A stretch of 64,000 nucleotides of DNA from Macrobrachium rosenbergii (lineage: Eukaryota; Arthropoda; Malacostraca; Decapoda; Palaemonidae). Within the stretch, counting starts at the first letter, position 1. The number at the start of each line of letters is the position of its first letter. A model generated the notes under the pieces. That model did not search any database and was not told the origin of the DNA. It worked only from the letters and a program-made list of their open reading frames with translations. The translations under genes were made by a program, and so were the position numbers. This document shows positions 37,820-49,190 of the stretch, piece after piece. The stretch spans positions 22,270,861 through 22,334,860 of the forward strand of contig NC_089792.1 of assembly GCF_040412425.1 (NCBI RefSeq). The letters run 5' to 3'.

Positions 37820-38802
37820 TATAAATATACTGCTGTTATATTTCGTAACATTTGATTGTAAATAATATCAGCCTGACTTGAAGACCGAGAGAAAAGCCAT
37901 TGTCCGCATTAGTGATGTCTTTGTTAGCTTTTCAGTTCAAACTTTAACATCCGTTGGAGAAAGGAATAGGTAGCATTTAGGCATTTAACCCCATTTTTTG
38001 TGATGTTAAATTTCCATATTCAACTTTAAGAATAGGTGGTCCTAAAGTCCTTTTTTCCTTTCTACCTGTCTCTCGTCTCTCTGTTTTTAACAGAGCATAG
38101 ACGCCCTAGGCATGACTGTGTTGCCTGTTTTGACCCAGCGCCGGTCAGGGAAATGTGACAGAAACAGAAACTATCTCACAATTATGGATCTCAAGGTTCA
38201 GACGTCTGGAAATGGTGGCCCTGTCCCCTTTCTTTTTATTATCCTTTGTTAGTGAAGTGAAGAAGCAATTGTTGACCCCCTCAAATACTGTTGGTCAGAA
38301 ACGTTATGCGTCCTATTCGGAAGTAAAGTCATTTTTGTTCAAAATTTCACCCATTCTTTTATCTTTTTTCTGTATTTCCCATTTCTTTTGTTTCACTCCT
38401 TCATCCCCACTTACTGTATATGTGTTTATAAATAGTCTAGATTAAACTCAGTTTAATTATTATATTGTTGTACAGTTACAACCCCAAAATATTCCAGTAA
38501 AATACCTAAGATTTAGGGTAAGCAAAAAATCACCACGGTTAAATCTCGATGCTTTTGTATGCCTCGCGTCCGAATGTTTGAGAAGAACATTGCGTTTAAA
38601 ATCAAATTCATCTCAAATATTCTTGTTAAGGTTAATTAACTTAACTGGCGACCTTTGGCTAATTAACAACTGTCTTTGAGGTTAACTTTTGGCTTTCAAG
38701 TGGCAGGTTACGTGTAATCTTGGTTTGCAGGGCATCAAAAACTAAACGTGGACGAATTGAATAATACATGATCAATTTGTAAGACCGCATTCGGTTCCGA
38801 AA

Positions 38803-38830
38803 TATATATATATATATATATATTGGATAT

Positions 38831-38873
<43 letters not shown>
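38803..38873. repeat. (AT)n microsatellite interrupting a duplicated block
   Basis: AT run with a TTGG interruption, sitting immediately after CATTCGGTTCCGAAAT. The paired copy at 40.25 kb has no microsatellite there. Confidence 0.95.
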
Positions 38874-38875
<2 letters not shown>

Positions 38876-41251
38876 CCTTGTATATATAGCAGAAATTAAA
38901 AATGAATATTCATGTGCTGTCTGTTACACTGATGGATGAGAGAGAGAGAGATAGTTTTTTAAGTGTGTGATGTCTTTGTTAACAAAAGATTTAGAAGTAA
39001 TTGGTCTCCATTACCTTTATGTTGGGCAAGTCAGTTACTGGCAAAATCTTTTGAGTGGTGAAAGTTAGCAACATCCATTAGAAAGTAAGAGGATTTTCCT
39101 TTTTTTGTGATGTTAAAAGGTTTAGGGATCTCAGTGCTCTTTAGTCATTGTTGTCTTAAAGAGAAATCTCTCTCTTAGAACAAGAAGGCTATCTCTCTCT
39201 CTCTCTCTCATTGTGTTGCCTAGCCCTTAATACGGTCTCGGGTTTCTTTTGAAATGTGACACAAACAGAGATTATCTCACAATTATGGATGTGCTATTCA
39301 AGGATTCATGGTTTTCCTTAAAATAGTGCAGTATTCAGTTGTTGAATATTTTTGGTTGTGTGACGTCACTGACGATGGCTTAGTTGGGGTTATCAAATAC
39401 TTTGTCCTCAGAATCTTATGCTTTACCTATTCGGAAGTGCATTGTCTTCTAAATTTCACAGAACAGTGACTCATCGCCTTAGCGTTTTGTTGGTACCTTT
39501 TCTCTCATTTATTCACTGGTCTCTGATTCATCGACGAATATTTTTTTATAAGCATAGGCTTAATTACTTATAACTCAGTTTAACTCAGAGGGTACTGTGG
39601 TTGTTCAGTTACAAATACCAAAATCTTACGCAGTGTATGGGAAATGTACTCCAGCTGTCTGAAGTGTATATAAAGTCGAAGCGAAGACTAAATCACCAGA
39701 AGAAACATTCTCTCTCTCTCTCTCTCTTTCTCTAACAAAAGGGTAAAACTACTACTCATTTACATTAAGTATATGTAGAATATATATATAAGATACTCAT
39801 TGTAAAGTGGATAATTTATATCAAGTATAATGATTTAGAAAATCCTTTTCGAGTAGAATTAAGTATAAGATAATCTGTATAAACATAATCATTTATATAA
39901 TCTATATAAAATATATATTTACTATAGTTATATATATATTATCATTTTTAAGTAAATAGATTACGATTAAGAATAAGATAATGTTAACAGGTGGAATTAT
40001 GTCGCCCTCTCTGTTAACTCAGCGTTGATTAAATCAAGCATTGCACAATTTATTACCTGGAACGGATTGAAACTGGCAGAGTCGGGCCTTTCTGATACGG
40101 TTTCCTATCTGTGCCGCTAAGGACATCACATGCTGGAATAATCATCACTACTAGAAATTGAAACGCTGGACGAAGAGTATTATTTGTGCAATTTGTAAAA
40201 CGTCCTGTCTGTCTGGCTGTCAGTTCTGTGGAGGACATTCGGTTCCGAAATTAAGTTTATACTTGACAAAGCTTTTGGATACATCAGCATGCGCAGTGTA
40301 TTCAACTTTTATTACAAAGAGGCTGCAGGGACGGAAGTATAATTCCCTTGTGAAAGTCGGTCACAAAGGAAATTAAAAATGTAGAGAGAAAAACTTGAAG
40401 GCTAACACTGATGGATGAGAGAAGCAAGGAGGAAATTGAAGTTTTCACCAGACTGTGAAAACAAAAGACTGAGGAAGTAATTGGTCTCCATTTCTTTTGT
40501 TGCCAAGTCACAAGAGGCTAAGGCGAACTGTGTGTTCACTTTCATTGAAGACTGGCAAAATCAATACTTGAAATAAAGTTAGGCCGTCTTCTATTAGAAA
40601 GTAAGAGGATTTACAGATTTTAGAAAAATAAGTTTTAGAGGACTTATCAGATACTTTTTAAGTTCATTGTTGTCTTAAAGAGAAATAAAGGATCTTAGAA
40701 CAAGAAGGCAGTATTCCTAGAACTATTGATCAAGGAAAATCTAGTCCGTAATTAGAAAAGATAAGGTCGATAATTGAAAAGATAAAGTATTAAATTTCCA
40801 ACCAGTGTGTTGGAGTAAAGTATAAACCAAAAGTGACGTGAGAGAATAGTTTAATTCTATTTGTTTCCACAGTTTTCAGGCATAATATGAATAGAGGCTG
40901 TGTAAATGAGAAATTATTCATCGGACTGGAACTAGTTATTTATGGAATGAGTTGTCAGAGATTTCTTTTTGCAATGCGACGATATATTGAGGAAATGATC
41001 TTTGATACAGTATGTAAATTCTGTCTTTTAATGCAGCTTAACTTTAGGTACGTCATATTATGAGAAGAAACATTCACAAGACAATAATTATTTTGAGATC
41101 ATGTAATGGAAAAGTTGGCTCAACGTACTACTCATTTACATTGAGTATAAGTAGAATTATTACGTATAAGATACTCTATAAAGTGGATAATTTATATCAA
41201 GTATAATGATTTAGTATAAGAAAATCCTTTTCGATTAGAATTAAATATAAG

Positions 41252-41652
41252 ATAAGCTGTATAAATATAATCATTTATTATAAAATAATTTGCATAAAAT
41301 ATAATTATTTACTATAAGTAGAGTTATCAAGTATAAGGTTAGCATTTTTAAGTAAATACGATTACGATTAAGAATAAGATAATGTTAATAGGTAGAATTA
41401 TGTCAGAATAAACGCTCAATAAGAACGTTGGTGTAAGTTAGCATTGCTTAAGATAAGTTGTATAAATATAATCATTTAGTATAAAATAATTTGTATAAAA
41501 TATAATTATTTACTATAAGTAGAGTTATCAAGTATAAGGTTATCATTTTTAAGCAAATACGATTACGATTAAGAATAAGATAATGTTAATAGGTAGAATT
41601 ATGTCAGAATAAACGCTCAATAAGAACGTTGGTCTAAGTTAGCATTGCTTCA
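41252..41652 (+). repeat. Recent 201-bp tandem duplication
   Basis: Two near-identical copies with period 201 bp (for example TAAGTAGAGTTATCAAG at 41315 and 41516, and GCTCAATAAGAACGTTGGT in each). A third, more diverged copy lies at about 39890-40050. This is the youngest event within the 38-42-kb mosaic. Confidence 0.93.
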
Positions 41653-41989
41653 ATTTCCCTTGGCCGGGTGAAACTGACCTGACTTGAAACTGTGGCAGGG
41701 ACGGAAGTCGCGTTATTCTGAAATTATTTCTCGAAAGAAGTTTTGGGTTAAAATCCTACGGTGCCGCAGAATCGGACGAGGCTCCCTTCATTCGGCGACT
41801 AAACTTTGCGCATTCCGAAGGTCCTTCAACTCTCTTACTTTGAAAACTTTGAAAATGTCGGATTGTCTGTCCGTCTGGCTGTCAGTTCTGTGGAGGACAG
41901 ATCCAGTGTTAGTCAGTCGGTTTTTCTTTTTCATTTGTTGCACTTGTTGCATTGTAGTAAGAGTATTAATTTATAAATATATAGTCTTA

Positions 41990-42140
41990 TATTATATATA
42001 TATATATGATATATATTGTATATATATAAATTGATATACTTGAATATACATAAGATATATATATATATATATAATATATATTGATTGATTGATATATATA
42101 TATATATATTTTATATAGATGTGTGTGTAAAAACATTTTG

Positions 42141-42190
<50 letters not shown>

Positions 42191-42370
42191 TCAGGTTTTG
42201 TATAAAAATATAAATTCAGATTTTAGATCACAAAATAGTTTCGTTATATATAACAAAAGATTGTGTGCTTCAGGCTTTATACCTCTGATAAGCCATCACT
42301 CACACATATATATAATATGTATAAATATATTAATCTATATCTATATCTGTACAGTATATATATAAATGTA
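41990..42370. repeat. Cluster of (AT)n arrays
   Basis: AT runs at about 41991-42120, 42147-42186 and 42305-42365, with TTGATTGATTGAT units between them. Confidence 0.93.
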
Positions 42371-42394
42371 TGTATTTGTCTGTGTATGTGTGTG

Positions 42395-42960
42395 TGTACT
42401 TCCAGCATAACTATGAAATGTATTGAGCAATTTCCAGCATAAATATGAAATGTATTGGTGCAATTTCATTCACCAAACTTGGTATTGTCAAAGCTGTGAC
42501 TTACTGTTTGGAGGAGATTACATTCACCAAAGACTTCTTGAGCATCAAAGGGGGTTGAGGCTGGGAAGGGCTTCCCTGAAACGAGGCTGGTTCTGCCTGT
42601 GGACTTATTAACTTAGATAAACATTACAGGTTTATCATTGTCCTCATTGTTGATGTAGCCGGTGCGAGGGTCTTCATTCACCAAAGCATATGTTGAGGTA
42701 TACATATGACTTATTGTTTGGAAAAGAATACTGTGGGGATTGACATCACTGGCACCAAATGGGGTGTAGTAGGGAGGGTGTGATTCATGTAAAAATAACC
42801 GAAAACGACAGATAATAGTGTCTAATCCACAGTTTTTGAGGTTGTCAAAGAGATGAAAAGTGACACTCTCTGGTGCGATGCCCTCACCAAAGTCAAGTTC
42901 AGCCCATTGATAGGGTGGGGGGTCTGAGAAGGGGTGAAATATAAAATTGTCAAAAATGTT
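42395..42960 (+). repeat. Interspersed repeat M, copy 2, interrupted by 73-bp-unit fragments
   Basis: Shares TATGAAATGTATTG, GACTTACTGTTTGGA, CATGTAAAAATAACCG, GTGTCTAATCCACAG and GTGACACTC with copy 1 at 10.3 kb. Between these lie pieces of the 73-bp tandem repeat seen intact at 44.23 kb (CATTCACCAAAG, ATTGTCAAAGCTGTGAC, GGTGCGAGGGTCTTC). Confidence 0.8.
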
Positions 42961-43007
42961 GGGCTCATTGTTGATTAGACAAGGAGAGGGTCTTCATTCA
43001 AAAGCAT

Positions 43008-43275
43008 ATGTTTTTATTGTCAAAGATACCACTCATTCCAACGGATCTTCATTTAACAAAGAGATTGTGAATTTCCAGTGAGACTTGCGTTCTTGATCAC
43101 GATCAACAAGGCACAGGGACAGTCTGTCAAGTACTGTGGAGTGGATTTGAGATCATGTTTTTCTCATGGAAAACTTTATGTTGCTTGCTCAAGGGTGGGT
43201 TCACACAAGAATTTATTTATTCTTACTTCTGATAGTGAAACTAAAAATGTTGTTTACAATCAAGTTTTGTGTTAA
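43008..43275 (+). pseudogene. Helitron Rep/helicase, C-terminal helicase relic
   Basis: The first frame (43008-43070) reads KIPLIPTDLHLTKRL. After a one-base shift near 43068 the second reads FPVRLAFLITINKAQGQSVK, then FSHGKLYVACSRVGSHKNL and a terminal KNVVYNQVLC with a stop at 43273. These match the last motifs of the Pif1-like SF1 helicase domain of Helitrons, normally I-P-L-I-P-T/S-D, F-P-V-R-L-A-F-A-M-T-I-N-K-A-Q-G-Q and F-S-H-G-Q-L-Y-V-A-C-S-R-V. Only the final 85 or so residues of a normally >1000-residue protein remain. The HUH endonuclease and Walker motifs are absent, so it is inactive. Confidence 0.88.
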
Positions 43276-43500
43276 AGAATATTACAGTGAATTTGTGAGA
43301 CGTTCATTGTATAATTTGTATACTGTATTTATATTTTTAAAAGCATTTTGAATAAAAATTCATTGATATTACACTATAGATATATTTGATTCCTTTTCCT
43401 GTCTAATAAAGGGTTGAGATAAATAAATATCCGGGTGTGTTCTATGCTTTGGGTGTATTCTATGGTCTGGGTGTGATCAGTGCTCTGAGTTTTTACCTGG
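43276..43500 (+). other. Possible Helitron 3' flank
   Basis: Follows the helicase stop. AATATCCGGGTGTG (near 43426) and GGGTGTGATCAGTGCTC (near 43469) loosely resemble the GC-rich hairpin and CTRR-type end of arthropod Helitrons, but the hairpin does not pair well. The assignment is inference only. Confidence 0.3.
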
Positions 43501-44230
43501 TGCGCTTCATTCACCAAAGAATATAGTGAGGATTGTCAAAGCTAATATATCATTGTTGATATATATATATATATATCTTATATATATATGTTGAGGATAT
43601 ATAGCTATATTGATTGTTGATGAGATTTCTTTTTATATCCAGCTAGTTTAATTGTAACATTTTTTATTTCATGTAACCTCATGAACTCTTATGATTAAGT
43701 AATGATTTAATAATTTTGTGTATGATATATATATAATTTATATATATGTATATGTGATGATTTATTTATATACATATATGATGTGCTGGTGCATATATAT
43801 ATTCATAAAAACTAGTGAGGATTGTCTCTCTCTCTCTCTTCTTGATCTCTGGTGCTCTGTTCATTCTCTCTATGGTGATGATTGTCAAAGCTCTCTGACT
43901 CTTGTTTTTTGCTGGTGGTTTCTTCATTCACCAAAGAATATAGTGAGGATTGTCAAAGCTGTGACGTCATTGTTGATGTAGCCTAGTATAATTAATTCTC
44001 CAATCATAAGTGATGTTGTCACTCAAAACGTCATTTTGAATCCACTTTCTTCATCCTCAAAGTGTCTCCTCTGACCATCATTATTTGATGTCATTCTTGA
44101 TGACGACGATGCTTCATTCACCAATTCATTGTCAAAGCTGTGACGTCACTGTTGAAGTAGCTGGTGCTTCCTCTAAATTCTATTTTTGATTGCAGTATAC
44201 CGTGCGTACTTGATGTACCACTTTGGTCTG
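43500..44230 (+). repeat. Scattered fragments of the 73-bp unit with AT-rich filler
   Basis: ATTCACCAAAGAATATAGTG with ATTGTCAAAGCT recurs at 43508 and 43926. A shortened version occurs near 44113, and a fragment (GATGATTGTCAAAGCTC) near 43876. Between them lie AT-rich patches and unrelated sequence, including a short (TC)n at 43827. Confidence 0.8.
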
Positions 44231-44231
44231 T

Positions 44232-44390
44232 ACTCACCAAAGAATATAGTGAGGATTGTCAAAGCTATGACGTCATTGTTGATGTAGCTGGTGCGAGGGT
44301 CTTCATTCACCAAAGAATATAGTGAGGATTGTCAAAGCTATGATGTCATTCTTGATGTAGCTGGTGCGAGGGTCTTCATTCACCAAAACA
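44232..44390 (+). repeat. 73-bp tandem repeat (two full units and a partial one)
   Basis: Units at 44232-44304 and 44305-44377, with the start of a third at 44378. They contain CACCAAAGAATATAGTG, GGATTGTCAAAGCTATGA, GATGTAGCTGGTGCGAGGG and TCTTC. TGACGTCA-type palindromes (CRE-like) sit inside each unit, though there is no reason to infer function. Confidence 0.93.
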
Positions 44391-44484
44391 CATCTATGCC
44401 GAAACCTCGTGGTACGTTATGATCAATCCTAGGAATCTTGTTGTTGTCTTCTTCAATTGGTGTTTGAAGCAAGCTATTTTAGAT

Positions 44485-44855
44485 GTCTGTTTGTCTGTCC
44501 GTCCACACTTTGTCTGTCCGCCCTCAGATCTTAAAAACTACTAAGGCTAGAGGGGCTGCAAATTGATATGTTGATCATCCACCCGCCAATCACCAAACAT
44601 ACTAAACTGTAGCCCTCTAGCGTCTGTAGTTTTTATTTTATTATGGTTAAAGTTAACCATGATCGTGCGTCTGGCAACGCTATAGGACAGGCAACCATCT
44701 GGCCTTAGCTGAAAGTTTCATGGGCCGCGGCTCATACAGCATTTACCGAGACCACCGAAAGATAGATCTATTTTCGGTGGCCTTGATTATACACTACAGA
44801 AAACTCGATTGCATCAAAGAAACTTTGGCGTATTTTTTACTTGTTTTTTTTACTG
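44485..44855 (-). mobile_element. Element H copy 3 (inverted orientation)
   Basis: Reverse complement of the 29-kb copies: CTGTCCGCCCTCAGATCTTA, the long palindrome at about 44531-44633, the CTAAC/GTTAA block, ACCGAAAGATAGATC with its complement (44752-44779) and the AAGTAAAAAATACGCC end. The GC hairpin at its far end has decayed. No intact frame. Confidence 0.87.
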
Positions 44856-45585
44856 ATACCACTGTCAGTTTTTGGAGTTAACCCTTAAACACTTTGGGGA
44901 AATGTAAATGGGCGGATGGTACAAACAACTGCATTGCAGGAAAGGAATTACCGTGGCATGACCATATAAGTAACTGGCAATAGTTAGCCTCCATGAAAGT
45001 AATTTTCGTTCAAGGAGCATTCTTTATTTTTCTCTGGACTGGAACATTTGGCGAGTCGCAAAAAAATGAAGACAAGATTGAGAGAGAGAGAGAGAGAGAG
45101 AAAGTTTGGTTTCTTGATGTAGTTGTTTTTTGGAAGTTCAGTTGTTTTAATTGTACTGTTAAATGTTTCTCTTATTGCGAAATTAAGAAAATAATATGTA
45201 AAGAAAACTATATAATCGTAATCAAACCAATCTCCTCTAATCCAGCCCACAAAAAAAGGTAACAAAATCTTGAAGAATAGTTCAGACAAAAATATCATTG
45301 TCAACACGGTTTTCCATCATGTTGTTGAGATTTTTGTAGCTTCAGCTAACGATAAAGATTCTTTAAAATATGTGAGATTAAGCTAAATATAATTAGGATT
45401 TAACATACCCATCAATAAAAAAGTTGATAAACTTTCATAATATTGTTACTATACCGTTATTCTGTGATGCTTATTTTTTTGGTGATCATTTCGATAGACT
45501 TGCACTTGGCCACACTGCGTCAGTCGTTTTTTGTTAGCCCCTGCCGGAGGGTGACTCGAATTCTTATCGCATCACATTTTCCCAG
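44856..45585. other. No gene recognised
   Basis: Contains a short (AG)n at about 45079-45102. A plus frame of 89 codons overlaps it and shows no domain. Confidence 0.5.
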
Positions 45586-45793
45586 TCTTTTCGAGATATT
45601 GGACACTGCGTTGATTAGAGGAGTTTATTTTTAGAAATTCATTTCTCGCTATAATGTGGTTCGGATTCCACAATAAGCTGTAGGTCCCGTTGCTACCAGT
45701 TGGTTATTAGCCACGTAAAATAAGTCTAATCCATGCCAGCCCTAGGAGGCTGTTAATCAGCTCAGTGGTCAAAACTCTTTTTCGAGATATTGG
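45586..45793 (+). mobile_element. tRNA-derived SINE T2, copy 2 (5'-truncated) with target-site duplication
   Basis: The T2 body (45612-45770) carries GTGGTTCGGATTCCACAATA, CTGTAGGTCCCGTTGC and GTTAATCAGCTCAGTGG. It is bracketed by TCTTTTCGAGATATTGGA (45586) and TCTTTTTCGAGATATTGGA (45776), a target-site duplication of about 18 bp with one indel. The tRNA-like head is absent, consistent with incomplete reverse transcription. Confidence 0.87.
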
Positions 45794-47340
45794 ATACCAA
45801 GGAAACGAATGAAAATAGTGGTTACAGGTGTAAAAGAAATTTCTAATGAATAATGATTTGAAACTGTAAACAAAAAGCAATGCCATAACATCATTTATAA
45901 CATGGGCCATCAAAATTGATTTCCTCAAGAAACACAAGGAAGATTTCGGAAGGCCTCTGAAATACCTTAGGTTGAAGATGAAGACATTTACATATTGATG
46001 TGTCGTTGCCTGGGTGATATGAATTAATGAGAGAATAACATTACTGATGATATTATACCAGAATATAGAGACTGTATGTCATAATTATGCCATCCGTATT
46101 CGGAATCCACATAGTTTCATAATTCCCATGTTATCCTACAGTTTCAGTTTACACGAATTATTACAGGTATGAACAAGATAACGTATATGAAATGGTTTCA
46201 TGAATATTTCCCTGTTATTGTCCATTGAAATAGAAAGGAAAATTACAGTATATGTTAGCTGGTTCGTGTCTTTGTTGTCTCGTGAGGCACGTCCCACATT
46301 GCATACAATGTTTCATCCAATAATATGATTTATTGCATCGCACTACGCACTTACAATAGAAGATTTCTTATTGTCTGTCATTTTGTTAACGGTCGAGATA
46401 TAGAGAGCATCAGCCACTCGTATTATTTATATATCCATATTGATAACGACTTTCACTAATTGTTATTAGTTTTGTCACAAATAAGAATTAAGGAAGATCC
46501 AACGAATTGGCATTCAGCATCCCCTATCATTTTTGGATGTTAATTGTTCGTTCAATAATGACTTTCTTCTGTACACTAGATAAAGAACAAGCTAAGGTAC
46601 TCGTGTTTCGCTGAAGATGAACTCACTGATTAATTCCTTTGTCCTTCAGATTCGAGAAGGTTAGGAAAACCTCGGGAAATCGGAAAATTAGAAATGTATA
46701 TTATTGTAAAATATGGTAAGAACGTCAGATTTGAATTTGACCTCTTCAAGGTAATGGTTAAACTTCTCTATGAATATTGTAAATCACATTTGACTGGTAT
46801 ATTTCATTCTAATATCCTTTTCTGATATTCGGCGTCTGCTTTACTCTAAGCAATGAAAATTCAGAGAAGGTTTATTTTTACGTCTACACATCATTTGCAG
46901 TTCTGTCAAGTCCTGATTGACAAGAATGGCAATACTTTTAGGTTCTATCTTTTCACTGTGCAGTGATTGCTTCCTTCCTTTGTCAACATCATGGTGAAAA
47001 ATTAGCGAGCATTTCTTCTGAGTCATGTTTATTCTCTTATATTGCCTGGTGTTAAATATATTACTTGTAAACCTGAAATAGATGAATTTGAACCCAGTTC
47101 CTAAATTGTGAAGGCGTTTTCCCTCTTGTTCCATGCCGCAGAGTTCTATCGCAGAACTTATTCAAAAACCTCATTCATCTTCAAGAATGTCTCTGAACTG
47201 AAGATAAATATTTATGAATGGAGCTTTTTTTTTTTTTATTGAGTTTTCTCTTGAAGAAAACCTGTCCTTTTGGCTTAGCCTTGGGAAATCATATATATCC
47301 TGACAAAAGGAAACACTGGACTACCCGCACAACGTAAAAT
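45794..47340. other. No gene recognised
   Basis: AT-rich. A 97-codon minus frame at 46841-47134 has no recognisable domain. Confidence 0.5.
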
Positions 47341-47657
47341 AACATGGATTCATTCCCCGTAGGTGTGTACCGCCGTCAGTGCACCTCACGCGATGCACTG
47401 TAGGCATTACTAAAGGTTCTTTGCAGCGTCCCTTCGGCCCCTAGCTGCAACCTCTTTCGTTCCCTTTACTGTACCTCTTGCCATCTTGCCATCCACCCTC
47501 TCCTAACGATTATTTCATAGTGCAACTGCGAGGTTTTCTCCTCCTGTTACACCTTTCAAGCCTACCTACTCTCAGTTTCCTTTCCAGCGCTGAATGACCT
47601 CAGTGGTCCCAGTGTTTGGCCTTTGGCCTCAACTCTATATTCCAACACGGATTCATT
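47341..47657 (+). mobile_element. Element S copy 5 with target-site duplication
   Basis: Full-length copy (47355-47643) from CCCCGTAGGTGTGTACCGCC to GGCCTCAACTCTATATTCC. It is flanked by AACATGGATTCATT (47341) and AACACGGATTCATT (47644), 14 bp with one mismatch. The palindrome GTGCACCTCACGCGATGCAC near the 5' end is characteristic. This is the second independent insertion with a target-site duplication. Confidence 0.92.
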
Positions 47658-48028
47658 AGCAAACCGTGAACCATTATTCGTCGACTGTCACCTTCCGAAT
47701 GAAGTTGAGACACATCACACTTGACGGAAGAGGCAAAGAAATGAGGAAAATTCAGGCGTCCGGAAATATTCTGGGCTGTGTCAAAGTTTCCTCATCCATC
47801 AGTTTCCCCCCCTCGTGGTTTCCAGCCCTCGGGGTTTGCACATATTTCCAAGTCTTCTTCCTTTTCTTTTGTCAGGACTCGGTTTTTTTCCCGTCAGGAC
47901 TCTGTAACTTTGAATTTCCCGAATCTTTTGTTGATCTGTTGGCTAAACTTGAATAGTACTTCTTGTAATTAACATAGCATTATTTTATATAATTAGAACA
48001 TTTTATATCATTGTTTTTATATATATAA

Positions 48029-48034
<6 letters not shown>
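47658..48034. other. No gene recognised
   Basis: A 96-codon plus frame at 47666-47956 lacks a recognisable family. (TCAGGACTC) occurs twice near 47873 and 47894. Confidence 0.5.

Positions 48035-48120
<86 letters not shown>
48035..48120. repeat. (AC)n(AT)n microsatellite
   Basis: Short AC run then pure AT. Confidence 0.97.
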
Positions 48121-48122
<2 letters not shown>

Positions 48123-48419
48123 CAGCACTATTAAATATGAATATCCCATAACTGATAAATTATGGATAATCGTATATGGCGATTCATTTTCCTATTTTAT
48201 GTGGTGTTTTGGCAAGTACAGTATAAGTAATGTTGGGTACTTTGAGGAGTTCGCCATCCTCCTCATTTGTAATGTACGTTTTCTGTGAATGATCAGGATG
48301 TACATAATGCTGTACATAATAGGTTATGCTCTATTATTGTTATTTGCTTTTTTCTTCTCGTTAGGAATATCATTTGTAGTTTACTTGACAGTTTCTTGGC
48401 ATTTTTACTGTAAATCTTG

Positions 48420-48512
<93 letters not shown>
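48420..48512. repeat. (AT)n microsatellite
   Basis: Pure AT run of about 90 bp. Confidence 0.98.
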
Positions 48513-48513
<1 letters not shown>

Positions 48514-48635
48514 TATATATATATGGCATCATACATAGCTAGTTCTTGACAATTAAGAGTAATAAGATAACAAAGCTCTATTTACGTAGAAAAGTAAAAG
48601 TTAAAAAAAGTAGTTCCAGTGTATTTATTGATTTG

Positions 48636-48670
48636 TAAGCCCTAGGAGAGCTGTTAATCAGGTGATTGTG
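48636..48670 (+). mobile_element. tRNA-derived SINE T2 3'-end fragment
   Basis: GCCCTAGGAGAGCTGTTAAT and CAGGTGAT match the T2 terminal block. The remainder is missing. Confidence 0.65.
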
Positions 48671-48825
48671 ATGGAAAACATCAGTATATAAACTGATGTG
48701 ATTTGAATAATGGTTGATTTTCATGGATAAACATCAGTATTTCTAATGATGTGATTTTAATAATGGAATTATTTTAAAAAAAAATTTTCCCATATATATG
48801 TTTTTGTGTAAGACCTATATATTGC

Positions 48826-49190
<365 letters not shown>

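Larger units (their letters stand above)
37880..41950 (+). repeat. Block-mosaic tandem duplication, about 4 kb
   Basis: Short, highly similar blocks recur in the same order but are separated by unrelated sequence of differing length. TTTTTTGTGATGTTAAA lies at 37994 and 39101. The GTGACA(G/C)AAACAGA block followed by CTCACAATTATGGAT lies at 38154 and 39255. CATTCGGTTCCGAAAT lies at 38788 and 40236. CACTGATGGATGAGAGA lies at 38926 and 40406. AGTAATTGGTCTCCATT lies at 38994 and 40466. GTCTGGCTGTCAGTTCTGTG lies at 40212 and 41873. Units of about 1.0-1.5 kb are therefore partly overwritten copies of one another. The frame at 41684-42034 is not recognised. Confidence 0.8.

Noticed and set aside
44232..44390. 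CRE (TGACGTCA) transcription factor sites in the 73-bp units
   Set aside because: The palindromes are part of a tandem repeat and vary between copies; no linked gene.
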